A stretch of 64,000 nt of DNA from Bradyrhizobium sp. NDS-1 (GCF_032918005.1 NZ_CP136628.1:1411501-1475500), one strand, 5' to 3'. Positions 53,592-63,307 are shown, counted from the first letter of the stretch. The notes: generated from the letters alone by a model not told the origin. Numbers and translations are program-made.

Positions 53592-54806
53592 ATGACGCGC
53601 GGAGTTCGTTTGTATCTCGTCGGCTCCATCGTCCTTGTTTCGCTAGCGGGTTGCGGACGCGGCTTCTTCCAGGCCGAACGCGAACCGTGGCGGGCCGAGG
53701 CGGAAGCCGCTTGCCTGAAATCGGGCGTGGTGAAGGAGGGGCCGGATCTCGTCCGGATCGACCCCATTTCGGGCCCTGGTCAGTGCGGCGCCGAATTCCC
53801 GCTCAAGGTCGCCGCCATCGGCGAAGCTTCCGGCACTTACGGTTTTGCCGACGAGCAACTGCGCCCGCCCGGCAGCATCGGCAACCAGCCGCGCTGGCCG
53901 GTGACGCAGCCGCGATCGAACTATCCGCAGAGCCAGAATTATCCGTCATCCTCTTATCCGTCGCGGTCGAACTATCCCGAAAGCGCGGTGCGCCAGCCGT
54001 CCGGCTACGGCACCTCAAACGGGCCGATGTCGCTGAACGCGCCCGGCGTCGTGCCGGAGGAAGACGAGATCGATCTGCCGCCCGAGGGCACCGATGCCGC
54101 GGGGGCCTCCCGCTACATGAATGCGCCGAGCTATCCTGCACGGCCGGCAAATCCCGCGCCTTACTCGCAGGCGCCCGCACAGCAGCCGCTGCCGCGCTTT
54201 GGCCCGGCGCAGGGCAATCCCGTCACCGCGGTCGGTCCCGTTGCGATCAAGCCGACGGCGACGCTGGCCTGCCCGATCGTGTCCGAGCTCGACCGCTGGC
54301 TCGCCGACACGGTGCAGCCTTCGGCCATGCGCTGGTTCGGCGTCCGCGTCGCCGAGATCAAGCAGATCTCCGCTTATTCCTGCCGCGGCATGAACGGCAA
54401 CTCGCGCTCCCACATCTCCGAGCACGCCTTCGGCAATGCGCTCGACATCTCGGCCTTCGTGCTCGCCGATGGTCGCCGTGTCACCGTGAAGGACGGCTGG
54501 CGCGGCATGCCGGAAGAGCAGGGATTTTTGCGCGACGTGCAGGCGGGTGCCTGCGCGCATTTCACCACGGTGCTCGCGCCGGGGTCGAACGTCTATCACT
54601 ACGATCACATCCACGTCGATCTGATGCGCCGCGCCAGCCGCCGCCTGATCTGCCAGCCGGCCGCCGTCTCCGGTGACGAGGTCGCCTCGCGCGCGAAATC
54701 GCGCAGCCCCTATGCCAACGCGCGCGATCCCTCCGTCACAGGCTCGCTCGGTGCACGCAAGAGTGCCGCTCAGAAGCGCGAGGAAGACGACTACGCCAAC
54801 GAATAG
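53592..54806 (+). CDS. Extensin-like (DD-peptidase-type) lipoprotein
   Basis: A 404-residue lipoprotein: LVSLAGCGRG is the lipobox. A Pro/Tyr/Ser-rich linker (including a SNYPQSQNYPSSSYPSRSNY segment) leads to a C-terminal extensin-like domain, with SRSHISEHAFGNALDISAF and HYDHIHVDLM giving the His/Asp zinc set of a D-Ala-D-Ala carboxypeptidase-like (M15-type) fold. It probably binds or trims peptidoglycan at the outer membrane. The C terminus is acidic. Confidence 0.92.
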   Translation: MTRGVRLYLVGSIVLVSLAGCGRGFFQAEREPWRAEAEAACLKSGVVKEGPDLVRIDPISGPGQCGAEFPLKVAAIGEASGTYGFADEQLRPPGSIGNQPRWPVTQPRSNYPQSQNYPSSSYPSRSNYPESAVRQPSGYGTSNGPMSLNAPGVVPEEDEIDLPPEGTDAAGASRYMNAPSYPARPANPAPYSQAPAQQPLPRFGPAQGNPVTAVGPVAIKPTATLACPIVSELDRWLADTVQPSAMRWFGVRVAEIKQISAYSCRGMNGNSRSHISEHAFGNALDISAFVLADGRRVTVKDGWRGMPEEQGFLRDVQAGACAHFTTVLAPGSNVYHYDHIHVDLMRRASRRLICQPAAVSGDEVASRAKSRSPYANARDPSVTGSLGARKSAAQKREEDDYANE

Positions 54807-55049
54807 GCGCGTGCGCCGGATCGGAAGCGGCTTCCACGCGCTGCGGCTGGTCTGTCCAGCCGGCGCTGCGTCTTCGGCAAAGCGCAGCTGACGCGCAAAA
54901 ATTTGCGCAGTCGCGATTCTTCTCCAAATCATTGAATAGCAATCAATATTCGCATCCAGGCGGGCTGTCCTGGCGATTGGCACATTCGCTGCAATGAGGG
55001 TGCTGCAACGAAGCGGCGCGGCCGGCGCTGTGAGCCAACGGAACCCGTC

Positions 55050-56348
55050 ATGCAGATGTCTGTCGCCCCGCCTATCTCCGATCTCGAGCAGCGCGTGCTG
55101 TCGCGCATCACGGAGGAACGCTGGCTCGACCTTGCATCCGAATTGATCCGCACCGGTCAGCCGCGTTCCGGTAATCCGCTCGATCCCGATTTGCCGGCCG
55201 CCGAGGAGGAGGCGATCTCGATGCTGGTCGCGGGCAAGCTCGAAGCCCTCGGCATGGAGGTCACCAAGCACAGTGCGCAGCCGCACCGGCCCAACGTGCT
55301 CGGCGTGCTGAAAGGGCGGGAAGGCGCGCCGTCGCTGATCCTCAACGATCATCTCGACACCTATCCGGTGGTCGAGCCCGAGAAATGGCACATGACGGAT
55401 TTCGATCCGTTCAAGGCGACGCGCCATGGCGATCTGCTGTATGCCCGCGGCACCTCCGACACGCGCGGCAATCTTGCGGCATCGCTGCTCGCGGTGCAGG
55501 CCCTGATCGAAGAGGGCGTGAAGTTTGATGGCACCTTGATGTGCTGCTACACCGTCGACGAGGAGCGCAACGGCACCGAGGGCTCGATCTACATGCTCAA
55601 CAAGGTCGGCCTTACTGCCGACTACGAGATCACGGCCGAGCCGACCGCGTGGGGCGATGTTAGTAAAGAATGGGGCATGAACCTCTCGGTGGCCAATTCC
55701 GGCCATTGCCTGATCGAGGTCACGGTCCAGGGCATCAAGTCGCACATCTGGCGGCCCGACATCAGCGTCAACGCCATCATGGAGGCGGCGAAGCTGCTGC
55801 CGAGGCTGGAGGAGATGGCGTTCACGCATGTGCCCAGCAAGTTCATGGGGCATACGCCGCCGTGCTGCTCGGTGGTACGTATCCGTGGCGGACTTCCCGG
55901 CGAGATGCAGTTCTCGCCGGATGCCTGCACCATCACGCTCGCGGTGGTCGGCATCGTGCCGGGCATGACGCTCGCCAGCGTGGTGTCCGACATCGAGCGT
56001 CTCGGGCAGGCGACCTTTGCAGGCGCCAACGACGTCAAGGTCGCAGTGCGCCAGGTGCCCGGCTCGCTGTTCGTCAACGCGACCGAGCCCGTGCCGGTCG
56101 AGGAAGAGCCATGCCGCTCGCTTCGCGCGGTCTATCGACGCCTGATGGGCCGCGAGCCCGGGGTCAATCGCAAGAATGCCTTCAACGACACCATCCGCTT
56201 CCGCGAAGCCGGCATCAACGCGGTGACATTCGGTCCGGGTGAGGACGGCTGGGCCGTCGACAACGAGAACATCTCGATCACCAAATCGGTGATGGCGACG
56301 CGGATCTACGCGCTGACCATCATGCAGATCTTGGGAGTGCGCACGTGA
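55050..56348 (+). CDS. M20 family deacylase (ArgE/DapE type)
   Basis: A 432-residue metallopeptidase-fold hydrolase. Metal ligands should be in LILNDHLDTYP, YARGTSDTRGNLAA and CYTVDEERNGTEGSI, and FGPGEDGWAVDNENISI holds the C-terminal His/Glu region; no C-terminal His is obvious, as SITKSVM replaces the usual HxxxE context. Substrate is an N-acylated amino acid or related amide. It is followed, with a 4-base overlap, by a nitrate/taurine-type permease gene, suggesting uptake and hydrolysis of the same compound. Confidence 0.9.
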   Translation: MQMSVAPPISDLEQRVLSRITEERWLDLASELIRTGQPRSGNPLDPDLPAAEEEAISMLVAGKLEALGMEVTKHSAQPHRPNVLGVLKGREGAPSLILNDHLDTYPVVEPEKWHMTDFDPFKATRHGDLLYARGTSDTRGNLAASLLAVQALIEEGVKFDGTLMCCYTVDEERNGTEGSIYMLNKVGLTADYEITAEPTAWGDVSKEWGMNLSVANSGHCLIEVTVQGIKSHIWRPDISVNAIMEAAKLLPRLEEMAFTHVPSKFMGHTPPCCSVVRIRGGLPGEMQFSPDACTITLAVVGIVPGMTLASVVSDIERLGQATFAGANDVKVAVRQVPGSLFVNATEPVPVEEEPCRSLRAVYRRLMGREPGVNRKNAFNDTIRFREAGINAVTFGPGEDGWAVDNENISITKSVMATRIYALTIMQILGVRT

Positions 56349-57190
56349 GTGTCGAGGCAGGTCCCATGGCCATTCCGATCTCGGCCGATCGTACGCGGCG
56401 GGGCAGTTTGCGGCTGCCAACCGTCTCGCGATCGGTGCTGCTCTCGACGCTCACCGTCGCCGTGCTGTTGGCCGCCTGGGCCATCGTCACGGGGGTGGGC
56501 TGGGCCAACGAGCTGTTCCTGCCGAAGCCGCAGGCGGTCTGGGCCGCGTTCGTCAAGACCATGACGAAGGGTTATCAGGGCGCGACGCTGTACCAGCATC
56601 TCGGCGCGAGCCTCTCCCGCATCCTCACGGCCTTCGCACTGGCGTGCCTCATCGGCATCCCGCTCGGCGTCCTCATGGGGGTCTCGCGCAATGCACGCGC
56701 GCTGCTCAATCCCCTGATCGAATTCTACCGGCCGCTGCCGCCCCTCGGGCTCTACACGCTTCTGGTGATGTGGCTCGGCATCGGCGAGAGCTCGAAGCTG
56801 TCGTTGCTGTTCCTCGCCGGCTTGCCGGGCATCGTGATCTCTACGATCCAGGCCGTTACCAGCGTCGATCCCGTCTTTGTGCGGGCCGCGCAATCCCTCG
56901 GCGCGACCCGGCGCCATCTGCTGTTCCACGTCTATCTACCTGCGGCGGGCCCCTTGATCCTCGCCGGCATGCGCATCTCGCTCGGATTCACCTACACCGT
57001 TCTCGTCGCCGCCGAGATCGTCGCGGCCTCCGCAGGCATCGGCTGGATGATCTGGGATGCTGCAAAATTCCTGCTGTCCGACGTCGTGATCATGGGCCTG
57101 ATCGTGCTTGGCCTGACCGGCGTGGCGCTCGACCTGATGATGCGCGGAATGGCCAGACTGTTGATGCCGTGGGCCCGAAACCAGTCCTGA
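56345..57190 (+). CDS. ABC importer permease, nitrate/sulfonate/taurine type
   Basis: A 281-residue membrane permease with six helices of the SsuC/TauC/NrtB class; the coupling loop is FVRAAQSLGATRRHLLFHVY. It starts with GTG at 56345, overlapping the deacylase stop (GTGA). The substrate-binding protein gene follows, but no ATPase gene is present in this window. Confidence 0.92.
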   Translation: MSVEAGPMAIPISADRTRRGSLRLPTVSRSVLLSTLTVAVLLAAWAIVTGVGWANELFLPKPQAVWAAFVKTMTKGYQGATLYQHLGASLSRILTAFALACLIGIPLGVLMGVSRNARALLNPLIEFYRPLPPLGLYTLLVMWLGIGESSKLSLLFLAGLPGIVISTIQAVTSVDPVFVRAAQSLGATRRHLLFHVYLPAAGPLILAGMRISLGFTYTVLVAAEIVAASAGIGWMIWDAAKFLLSDVVIMGLIVLGLTGVALDLMMRGMARLLMPWARNQS

Positions 57191-57206
57191 TCGAGGAGAG
57201 ATCGAC

Positions 57207-58217
57207 ATGATGAAGAGACTTGTTGCCACGCTCGCACTTGCTACGTTGGTGCTCACGGCTACCGCTCGTGCCGAGGACAAGCCGGCCAAGGTGACCGTCG
57301 GCTATCTGAATCTGGTGAACGCACAACTCGTCACCAAGCATCTCGGCCTGCTCGCCAAGGAGATGCCGGGCGTCGAGATCAAATACGTCAAGGTCGGAGG
57401 CGGCGGCGACATGCTGCGCGCGATCGCAGGCAATGACGTCGACTTCGGCGGTCTCGGCAATCCGCCGACCGCGATCGGCGCGACCCGCGCGCTTCCGATC
57501 AAAGGCATCCTGGTGATCAATCTGCTCGACTATGTCGAGTCGATGGTGGTTCGCAGCGACAAGAACATCTCCTCGCTCAAGGACCTGAAGGGCAAGACCG
57601 TGGCTGCCCCCTTCGGCTCGACGACACATTACCTGCTGCTTCAGGCGCTGAAGGACGAAGGCGTCGATCCCGCCTCGATGAAGATCATCGATCTCGCGCC
57701 CTCCGACATCGCGGCCGCCTGGCTGCGCGGCGACATCGACGCCGCCTGGTTCTGGGAGCCGAACCTCGACAAGGCCGTGAAGAACGGCGGCAAGATCCTC
57801 ATCACGTCGGGCGATATGACCAAGCGCGGCTATCCGACCTGGGACATCGGCGTCGTCATGAACGCATTCGCGCAGAAATATCCATCCTACGTCGAAAAGT
57901 TCATCAAGGCCGAGTGCGAGGGAATCGACTTCTGGCTGAAGAATCCGGAGAAGACGGCCGAAATCATTGCGGAGGAGCTGTCGCTGCCGCTGGCCGACGC
58001 GACGCGGATGATGAAGGGCACCGGCATGGTCCCGTGCAACCAGCAGCTCACCGAGGAGTATTTCGGCACGAGCGCGAAGAAGGGCAAATTCGTCGACACG
58101 CTGGTTGCGACCGCCGACTTTCTGGTGAAGCAGGAGCGCCTGCCGAAGTTGCTGCCGCGTGCCGACTTCGAGGCCTTCATCCAGCCGGCCTATATCGAGA
58201 AGGTGATCGGCCGCTGA
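57207..58217 (+). CDS. ABC importer substrate-binding protein, taurine/aromatic sulfonate type
   Basis: A 336-residue periplasmic binding protein. Signal peptide (ATARAED), VTVGYLNLVNAQLVTKHLG, and GGLGNPPTAIGATRALPIKG are typical of TauA/SsuA. Specificity is unknown; the linked deacylase suggests an amide or N-acyl compound. The gene starts 16 bases after the permease stop. Confidence 0.93.
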   Translation: MMKRLVATLALATLVLTATARAEDKPAKVTVGYLNLVNAQLVTKHLGLLAKEMPGVEIKYVKVGGGGDMLRAIAGNDVDFGGLGNPPTAIGATRALPIKGILVINLLDYVESMVVRSDKNISSLKDLKGKTVAAPFGSTTHYLLLQALKDEGVDPASMKIIDLAPSDIAAAWLRGDIDAAWFWEPNLDKAVKNGGKILITSGDMTKRGYPTWDIGVVMNAFAQKYPSYVEKFIKAECEGIDFWLKNPEKTAEIIAEELSLPLADATRMMKGTGMVPCNQQLTEEYFGTSAKKGKFVDTLVATADFLVKQERLPKLLPRADFEAFIQPAYIEKVIGR

Positions 58218-58330
58218 GGGCCCGTGCCGGCGGGCTCGCGTCGGCGGCGGTGCGTTGAGCATTTGCGCCGCGTTGCAATCCGACCGGAGACCTCCTAGCC
58301 TTCGAGCCGTCACTCGAAGGGAGACTGATC

Positions 58331-59059
58331 GTGGGGCGCGGTCATGCGCACGAGGTGGCCAATCCAGGTGAGCCGTGCGCAGAGGTGCGAAGGGCGGGGA
58401 CCGGACGATACGTGTTGAACGCCCTGGACAAGCCCGATCTGGATCTTGTGATGCGGACCGGCAGGTTGGCGACCTACCAGAACCGCGAATATCTGCTGCG
58501 GGAAGGTGAGCCCGCCAACGGCATCCACGTCATTCTGAGCGGGATCGTCGAAAGCACTCATGCCGGTACGCAGGGGCGTGAGCTGATGCTGGCGACCTGG
58601 GAGGCCGGTGACTTCGTCGGCGCCCCCTACATTCTCGGCGATCACCGGCATAGCTGGTCGGCGCGCGCGCTCGGACGGGTCGAGGCGCTGCATCTCGACC
58701 AGGATGCGATCCGCCGGCTGATCGCGCAGTCGCCCTCGTTCGCCGTCGCGCTGATCGAGTGTCTCGGCTTCAAGGGCGAGACCTATTCGATGCTGGCGCA
58801 GACGCTGGCGGGGCAGAAGGCGGCGGAACGGCTGGTGCTGCTGCTGGTAAAGCTGTCCGAGAATGCGGCGCAGGACGAAGGCGGCTCGATTTCGCTCGGC
58901 CGCATCACGCAGGCCAATCTCGCGCGCATGATCGGCGCGACGCGCCAGTCGATCAGCCTGATCCTCAATCGTCTCCAGGACGACGGCATCATCTCGACCG
59001 GTCCGACCAAGATGGTCGTCAATGATCTCGCGGCGTTGAGGAAACAGGTGACCGAGTAG
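58331..59059 (+). CDS. Crp/Fnr family regulator
   Basis: A 242-residue regulator with a cyclic-nucleotide-like sensor domain (about residues 45-140, YLLREGEPANGIHVILSGIV) and a C-terminal winged helix (SLGRITQANLARMIGATRQS). It has no Fnr-type cysteine cluster, and the ligand is not readable. It starts with GTG at 58331 with AAGGGAGA 6 bases upstream. It may regulate the neighbouring importer genes. Confidence 0.93.
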   Translation: MGRGHAHEVANPGEPCAEVRRAGTGRYVLNALDKPDLDLVMRTGRLATYQNREYLLREGEPANGIHVILSGIVESTHAGTQGRELMLATWEAGDFVGAPYILGDHRHSWSARALGRVEALHLDQDAIRRLIAQSPSFAVALIECLGFKGETYSMLAQTLAGQKAAERLVLLLVKLSENAAQDEGGSISLGRITQANLARMIGATRQSISLILNRLQDDGIISTGPTKMVVNDLAALRKQVTE

Positions 59060-59074
59060 CGCCCGCTGCCGGCG

Positions 59075-59416
59075 TCATGACGAGCCTCGCTTCGACGGTG
59101 CGGGACCCGGCCCCATGCAGAGCTGCACCTCGCCCGGGACGTCGTAGGTGCGCATGATGTGGCGGCTGTCACGCAGGCCCGATGCCTCGCGTTGCACGAC
59201 CAACATCCAGAGTGCCTGGCCGGCTTCCATCACCAGTCTGCGCCTGGCCGGCTGCTGCGATGCCGGCACTTCCGCGGACGCGTGGGCGGCGTCGAACTCG
59301 CGCAAACGCGCCAGCGCCTGTTCGAGTGTGCGGCCCATCCGTCCAAGCGCCGAGACCTGTTCCTGGACGATCTCATAATGGAGGATATCGACTGGCGGGC
59401 GAAGATCACGAGACAT
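59075..59416 (-). CDS. DUF6665-like small protein
   Basis: A 113-residue protein with VDILHYEIVQEQVSALGRMG and ALARLREFDAAHAS, a short helical protein with no signal. I associate this pattern with DUF6665 from alphaproteobacteria, which is of unknown function. The ATG at 59416 is the most likely start; a TTG at 59452 is open. Confidence 0.75.
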   Translation of the reverse strand: MSRDLRPPVDILHYEIVQEQVSALGRMGRTLEQALARLREFDAAHASAEVPASQQPARRRLVMEAGQALWMLVVQREASGLRDSRHIMRTYDVPGEVQLCMGPGPAPSKRGSS

Positions 59417-59470
59417 GAGCGCAATATAGGGCAGCCAGTCAGGCCCGCGCAACGCGCGGACTGCCTGCCG

Positions 59471-60106
59471 CTACTTCGCCTTATACGCCGCCAGGAACAT
59501 CCGCGTCGCGCTGTCGATGACTTCGGTCATGCGCTCTTCCGACGGTGCTGGGGCGGCCTGGAAGACGAAAGGCAGGAAGAGTGAAGCCTTGCACAGTTCC
59601 ATGAACTGCGACGCCGCAAGATCGCAATCGTCAATCCCGAGATCGCCGCAGGCGACACGCGTCTTGAGATAGTCGGAGAGGAGGTTGATGCTCTTGTGCA
59701 GCACCCGCGTATAATAGCGGCGGCCGACATCGGGCATGCGCTCGGCGATCGCCATCACGGTGCGGATCGCCGATCCGCCGCCGGGCCGGCAGAGCAGGTG
59801 GATGTAGGCCCGGCCGAACTCCTTCAGCGTGGTCTCGGCATCACGGGCAGGATCGAAATTGAACACGACCTGGCCGTGCTGGAGCGCCTCCTGCTCCAGG
59901 ATGGCCTCGAACAGCGCGCCTTTGTCGGCGAAGTAGACGTAGAGCGTGCCCTTGGAGACCTGCGCCGCGCGCGCGATCTCGCCCATGCTGGCGCCGTCAA
60001 AGCCGAGATCCATGAACACCTTGCGAGCCCCGTCGAGGATCTGGCGGCGTTTGGCGTTGTCCTCCTCCTGGACGACCTGCAGATGTTCGCTGGCAGCTGC
60101 AACCAT
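59471..60106 (-). CDS. TetR family repressor of the divergent efflux pump
   Basis: A 211-residue TetR regulator. The N-terminal HTH is RKVFMDLGFDGASMGEIARA followed by QVSKGTLYVYFADKGALFEA; the C-terminal ligand domain is TetR_C type. It is divergent from an EmrA-type gene, and the perfect palindrome at 60211-60233 between them is its likely operator. The start is the ATG at 60106; a TTG at 60124 is open but weaker. Confidence 0.93.
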   Translation of the reverse strand: MVAAASEHLQVVQEEDNAKRRQILDGARKVFMDLGFDGASMGEIARAAQVSKGTLYVYFADKGALFEAILEQEALQHGQVVFNFDPARDAETTLKEFGRAYIHLLCRPGGGSAIRTVMAIAERMPDVGRRYYTRVLHKSINLLSDYLKTRVACGDLGIDDCDLAASQFMELCKASLFLPFVFQAAPAPSEERMTEVIDSATRMFLAAYKAK

Positions 60107-60210
60107 TGGTTTAGGGTCTCGCAAGGTTTTTACGTTGAGTGGTGACCATGAAACTCGGATAAAAGAGTCCCGTCCGTAGGATACCGGCCGGGATCATGAT
60201 GTGATGTAAT

Positions 60211-60233
60211 ATTGACCGAACCGTTCGGTCAAT
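60211..60233. promoter_or_regulatory. TetR operator, perfect palindrome
   Basis: Two 11-base arms, ATTGACCGAAC and GTTCGGTCAAT, around one central C. It lies 105 bases upstream of the tetR start and 71 bases upstream of the emrA-like start, in the intergenic space where both promoters should be. This is the typical length and symmetry of a TetR site. Confidence 0.88.
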
Positions 60234-60304
60234 GATATTTGATCATGGGTGGGGAAGGCCGCACGCCTGCCGTCTCCTTGATCGCCTTTTTGGGGGAGGC
60301 CTTT

Positions 60305-61606
60305 ATGGCCGTATCGAGAGACCAGGCCGCGCGCGTCCTTCGCCCGGAAGAGGGGAAGGAGCACGCGGGCGGTGACGCTGCGATCGAGAGCTCAGCACCT
60401 CTGCGCGCGCATGTGTCCGAGGAAGCCAAGCGCCGCGTCGCCGAGGCGCCGGAGAAGCCCGCGACCGACAAGCCGTCCGCACCTGCGCCCGACGCAGAAG
60501 CCGCCGGCGCTCCCAAATCCGGCAAGCGCAAATTCGTCCTGATGGGCGTCGGTCTGGTGCTCGCGCTCGCCGCCGCGAGCTATGCCGGCTATTACACGCT
60601 GGTCGGCCGCTTCTACATCTCAACCGATGACGCCTATGTCCGCGCCAACAACACCATGCTGGGCGCGCGCGTTGCGGGCCACATCTCCTCGATCCTCGCC
60701 GGCGACAACACGCCGGTGAAAGCCGGCGACATCGTCCTCCGCATCGACGAAGGTGATTACAGGATCGCGGTCGACGCCGCCGCGACCAGAATCGCGACCC
60801 AGCAGGCCACCATCGATCGCATCGGCCGCCAGGTTGCCGCGCTCGACAGCCAGGTTGCGCAGGCAAAGGCACAGCTGGTCTCGGCCGAGGCGGGGCTCAA
60901 GCGGGCCGATCTCGATTACGAGCGGCAGCAGGCGCTGAGCACCAAGGGCTTTGCCTCGCGTGCCGTGTTCGAGAGCTCGGAAGCCGGACGCGACCAGGGC
61001 GCCGCCGCGGTCAAGGCCGCACAGGCCGCCTATGAGGTCGCCGTGAGCAACGTCGACGTGGCGAAGGCGCAGCAGGCCGAAGCGCAGGCCCAGCTCGCCG
61101 AGCTCAAGACCACGCTGGCCAAGGCCGAGCGCGACCTGGCCTTCACCGCGGTGCGTGCGCCGGTCAACGGTACGTTCTCCAATCGCCTGGTCAACACCGG
61201 CGACTTTGTCGCGGTCGGCCAGCGCCTCGGCAACGTCGTGCCGCTCGACGACGTCTATATTGACGCCAATTTCAAGGAAACCCAGCTCAAGCGTATCCGT
61301 CCCGGCCAGCCGGTGACGATCAAGGTCGATGCCTACGGCATGCGCAAGTTCTCCGGTATCGTCGACAGCATCGCCGCGGGCGCGGGTTCGGTGTTCACGC
61401 TGCTGCCGCCCGACAATGCCACCGGCAATTTCACCAAGATCGTGCAGCGCGTGCCGGTCCGCATCCGCGTGCCGAAATCGGTGGCGAAGCAGAACCTGCT
61501 TCGTGCCGGCATGTCGGTCTACGCCACCGTGGACACCAACAAGGGCGCGGCCGACGCCGACAGCGAGGTCGACCTCGACGATCCCACCCCGGTCCATCCG
61601 CAGTAG
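60305..61606 (+). CDS. HlyD/EmrA-type periplasmic adaptor
   Basis: A 433-residue membrane-fusion protein. An N-terminal cytoplasmic stretch of about 75 residues rich in Lys, Glu and Pro precedes the membrane helix (FVLMGVGLVLALAAASYAGY), then the biotinyl-lipoyl-like unit (STDDAYVRANNTMLGARVAG), the coiled-coil hairpin and the barrel (VRAPVNGTFSNRLVNTGDFV). It connects the MFS pump to an outer membrane channel. GGGGGAGG lies 5 bases before the ATG at 60305. Confidence 0.94.
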   Translation: MAVSRDQAARVLRPEEGKEHAGGDAAIESSAPLRAHVSEEAKRRVAEAPEKPATDKPSAPAPDAEAAGAPKSGKRKFVLMGVGLVLALAAASYAGYYTLVGRFYISTDDAYVRANNTMLGARVAGHISSILAGDNTPVKAGDIVLRIDEGDYRIAVDAAATRIATQQATIDRIGRQVAALDSQVAQAKAQLVSAEAGLKRADLDYERQQALSTKGFASRAVFESSEAGRDQGAAAVKAAQAAYEVAVSNVDVAKAQQAEAQAQLAELKTTLAKAERDLAFTAVRAPVNGTFSNRLVNTGDFVAVGQRLGNVVPLDDVYIDANFKETQLKRIRPGQPVTIKVDAYGMRKFSGIVDSIAAGAGSVFTLLPPDNATGNFTKIVQRVPVRIRVPKSVAKQNLLRAGMSVYATVDTNKGAADADSEVDLDDPTPVHPQ

Positions 61607-61660
61607 GATTGGCCAGGGATGAGGCCTTCCACCTTCATGCTCCGAGCGCAGGTGCGCTCC

Positions 61661-61680
61661 CTCTCCCGCAAGCGGGAGAG
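61661..61680. terminator. Short hairpin in the emrA-emrB gap
   Basis: CTCTCCCGC and GCGGGAGAG form a 9-bp stem with an AA loop. It is not followed by a T-run, so it may be an attenuator, a processing site or a repeat fragment instead of a terminator. Confidence 0.4.
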
Positions 61681-61720
61681 GTGCATCGCCCCCGCGGCTT
61701 CCTCGAGCCCGGGCTGACAC

Positions 61721-63307
61721 ATGGCCAACGCCACCACGGCGTCACCCGGCATGATGGCGGATCCCGCTTCGGAGCGCATCGCGCCGAAGCGGCTGTTCGC
61801 GTTCATCATCATGGTGTTCGGGATGTTCATGTCGATCCTGGACATCCAGATCGTCTCGGCCTCCTTGAGCGAAATCCAGGCCGGCCTGTCGGCGAGCTCC
61901 AGCGAAGTGGCCTGGGTCCAGACGGCCTATCTGATCGCCGAAGTGATCGCGATCCCGCTGTCGGGATTCCTGTCGCGCGCCTTCGGCACGCGGCTGTTGT
62001 TCGCGATCTCGGCGGCCGGCTTCACCGCCTCGAGCCTGCTCTGCGGCTTTGCCACGACCATCGAAGAGATGATCCTCTGGCGCGCGCTGCAAGGTTTTCT
62101 CGGCGCCGGCATGATCCCGACGGTCTTCGCCTCGGCCTATACCGTCTTCCCGCGAACGAAATTCCACATCGTCGGCCCCATCATCGGGCTGGTCGCGACC
62201 CTGGCGCCCACGATCGGCCCGACCGTCGGCGGCTACATCACTGACCTGATGTCGTGGCACTGGCTGTTCTTCATCAACGTGCTGCCCGGCATCGGCATCA
62301 CCCTGGGCGTTCTGGCGCTGGTCGATTTCGACGAGCCGCATTTCGAATTGCTCGACCGTTTCGACTGGTGGGGCCTGTTGTTCATGGCCGGCTTCCTCGG
62401 CACGCTGGAATATGTGCTGGAGGAGGGTCCGCTGCATGAATGGATGCAGGACACCTCCGTTGCGATCTGCGCGTGGATCTGCGTCATCTCGGCGATCGCG
62501 TTCTTCTGGCGCGTCTTCACGGCGGCCGAGCCGATCGTCAATTTGCGCACCTTCTCCGACCGCAATTTTGCCGTCGGCTGCACTTTGCAGTTCTGCATCG
62601 GTATCGGGCTCTATGGCCTGACCTACATCTATCCGCGCTATCTCGCCGAAGTGCGCGGCTACAGCGCGCTGATGATCGGCGATACCATGTTCGTCTCCGG
62701 CATCACCATGTTCCTGGTCGCGCCGCTGGTCGGCCGGCTCATGGCGAAAGTCGACATGCGCTACATGATCGCATTCGGCCTCGTCGTGTTCGCGCTCGGC
62801 TCCTACCAGATGACCTGGATGACGCGGGACTATGATTTCTATGAACTGCTGGTGCCGCAGATCCTGCGTGGCGTCGGCATGATGTTCGCGATGGTCCCAA
62901 CCAACAACGTCGCACTCGGCACGCTGGCGCCTGACAAGGTGAAGAACGCGAGCGGCGTGTTCAACCTGATGCGCAATCTCGGCGGCGCGCTCGGCCTTGC
63001 CGTCATCAACACCGTGCTCAACGACCGCACCGACCTCCACATCAGCCGCCTGCAGGAGCGCGTGACCTGGGGTAACGCGACCGCGACCGAAACCCTGAAC
63101 ATGTTCATGCAGAAGTTCCAGGGGCTTGGCGATTCCACGCTGATGGCCATGAAGCAGCTTTCCCAGCTGGTTCATCGCCAGGCCGTGGTGATGAGCTTTG
63201 GCGATGCCTTCTTCATCCTGGCGGTGTTCTATCTCGCTCTCAGCTTCCTGGTGCTGCTGCTGAACAGGCCGCCGTCGCCGTTCGGTGCTGGTGGCGACGC
63301 GCACTAG
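61721..63307 (+). CDS. EmrB/QacA family MFS drug efflux transporter (DHA2)
   Basis: A 528-residue inner-membrane proton antiporter with 14 predicted helices. The DHA2 markers are LDIQIVSASLSEIQAGLSAS, WVQTAYLIAEVIAIPLSGFL, and the motif-C-like GPTVGGYITDLMSWHWLFFI. It forms a tripartite pump with the upstream adaptor and is controlled by the divergent TetR gene. Substrates are unknown but probably toxic organic compounds. Confidence 0.95.
   Translation: MANATTASPGMMADPASERIAPKRLFAFIIMVFGMFMSILDIQIVSASLSEIQAGLSASSSEVAWVQTAYLIAEVIAIPLSGFLSRAFGTRLLFAISAAGFTASSLLCGFATTIEEMILWRALQGFLGAGMIPTVFASAYTVFPRTKFHIVGPIIGLVATLAPTIGPTVGGYITDLMSWHWLFFINVLPGIGITLGVLALVDFDEPHFELLDRFDWWGLLFMAGFLGTLEYVLEEGPLHEWMQDTSVAICAWICVISAIAFFWRVFTAAEPIVNLRTFSDRNFAVGCTLQFCIGIGLYGLTYIYPRYLAEVRGYSALMIGDTMFVSGITMFLVAPLVGRLMAKVDMRYMIAFGLVVFALGSYQMTWMTRDYDFYELLVPQILRGVGMMFAMVPTNNVALGTLAPDKVKNASGVFNLMRNLGGALGLAVINTVLNDRTDLHISRLQERVTWGNATATETLNMFMQKFQGLGDSTLMAMKQLSQLVHRQAVVMSFGDAFFILAVFYLALSFLVLLLNRPPSPFGAGGDAH

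Noticed and set aside
54015..56420. An open minus-strand frame of about 800 codons across the extensin-like and M20 genes
   Set aside because: Both overlapped plus-strand genes have complete domain motifs and proper starts; the frame is a high-GC shadow.
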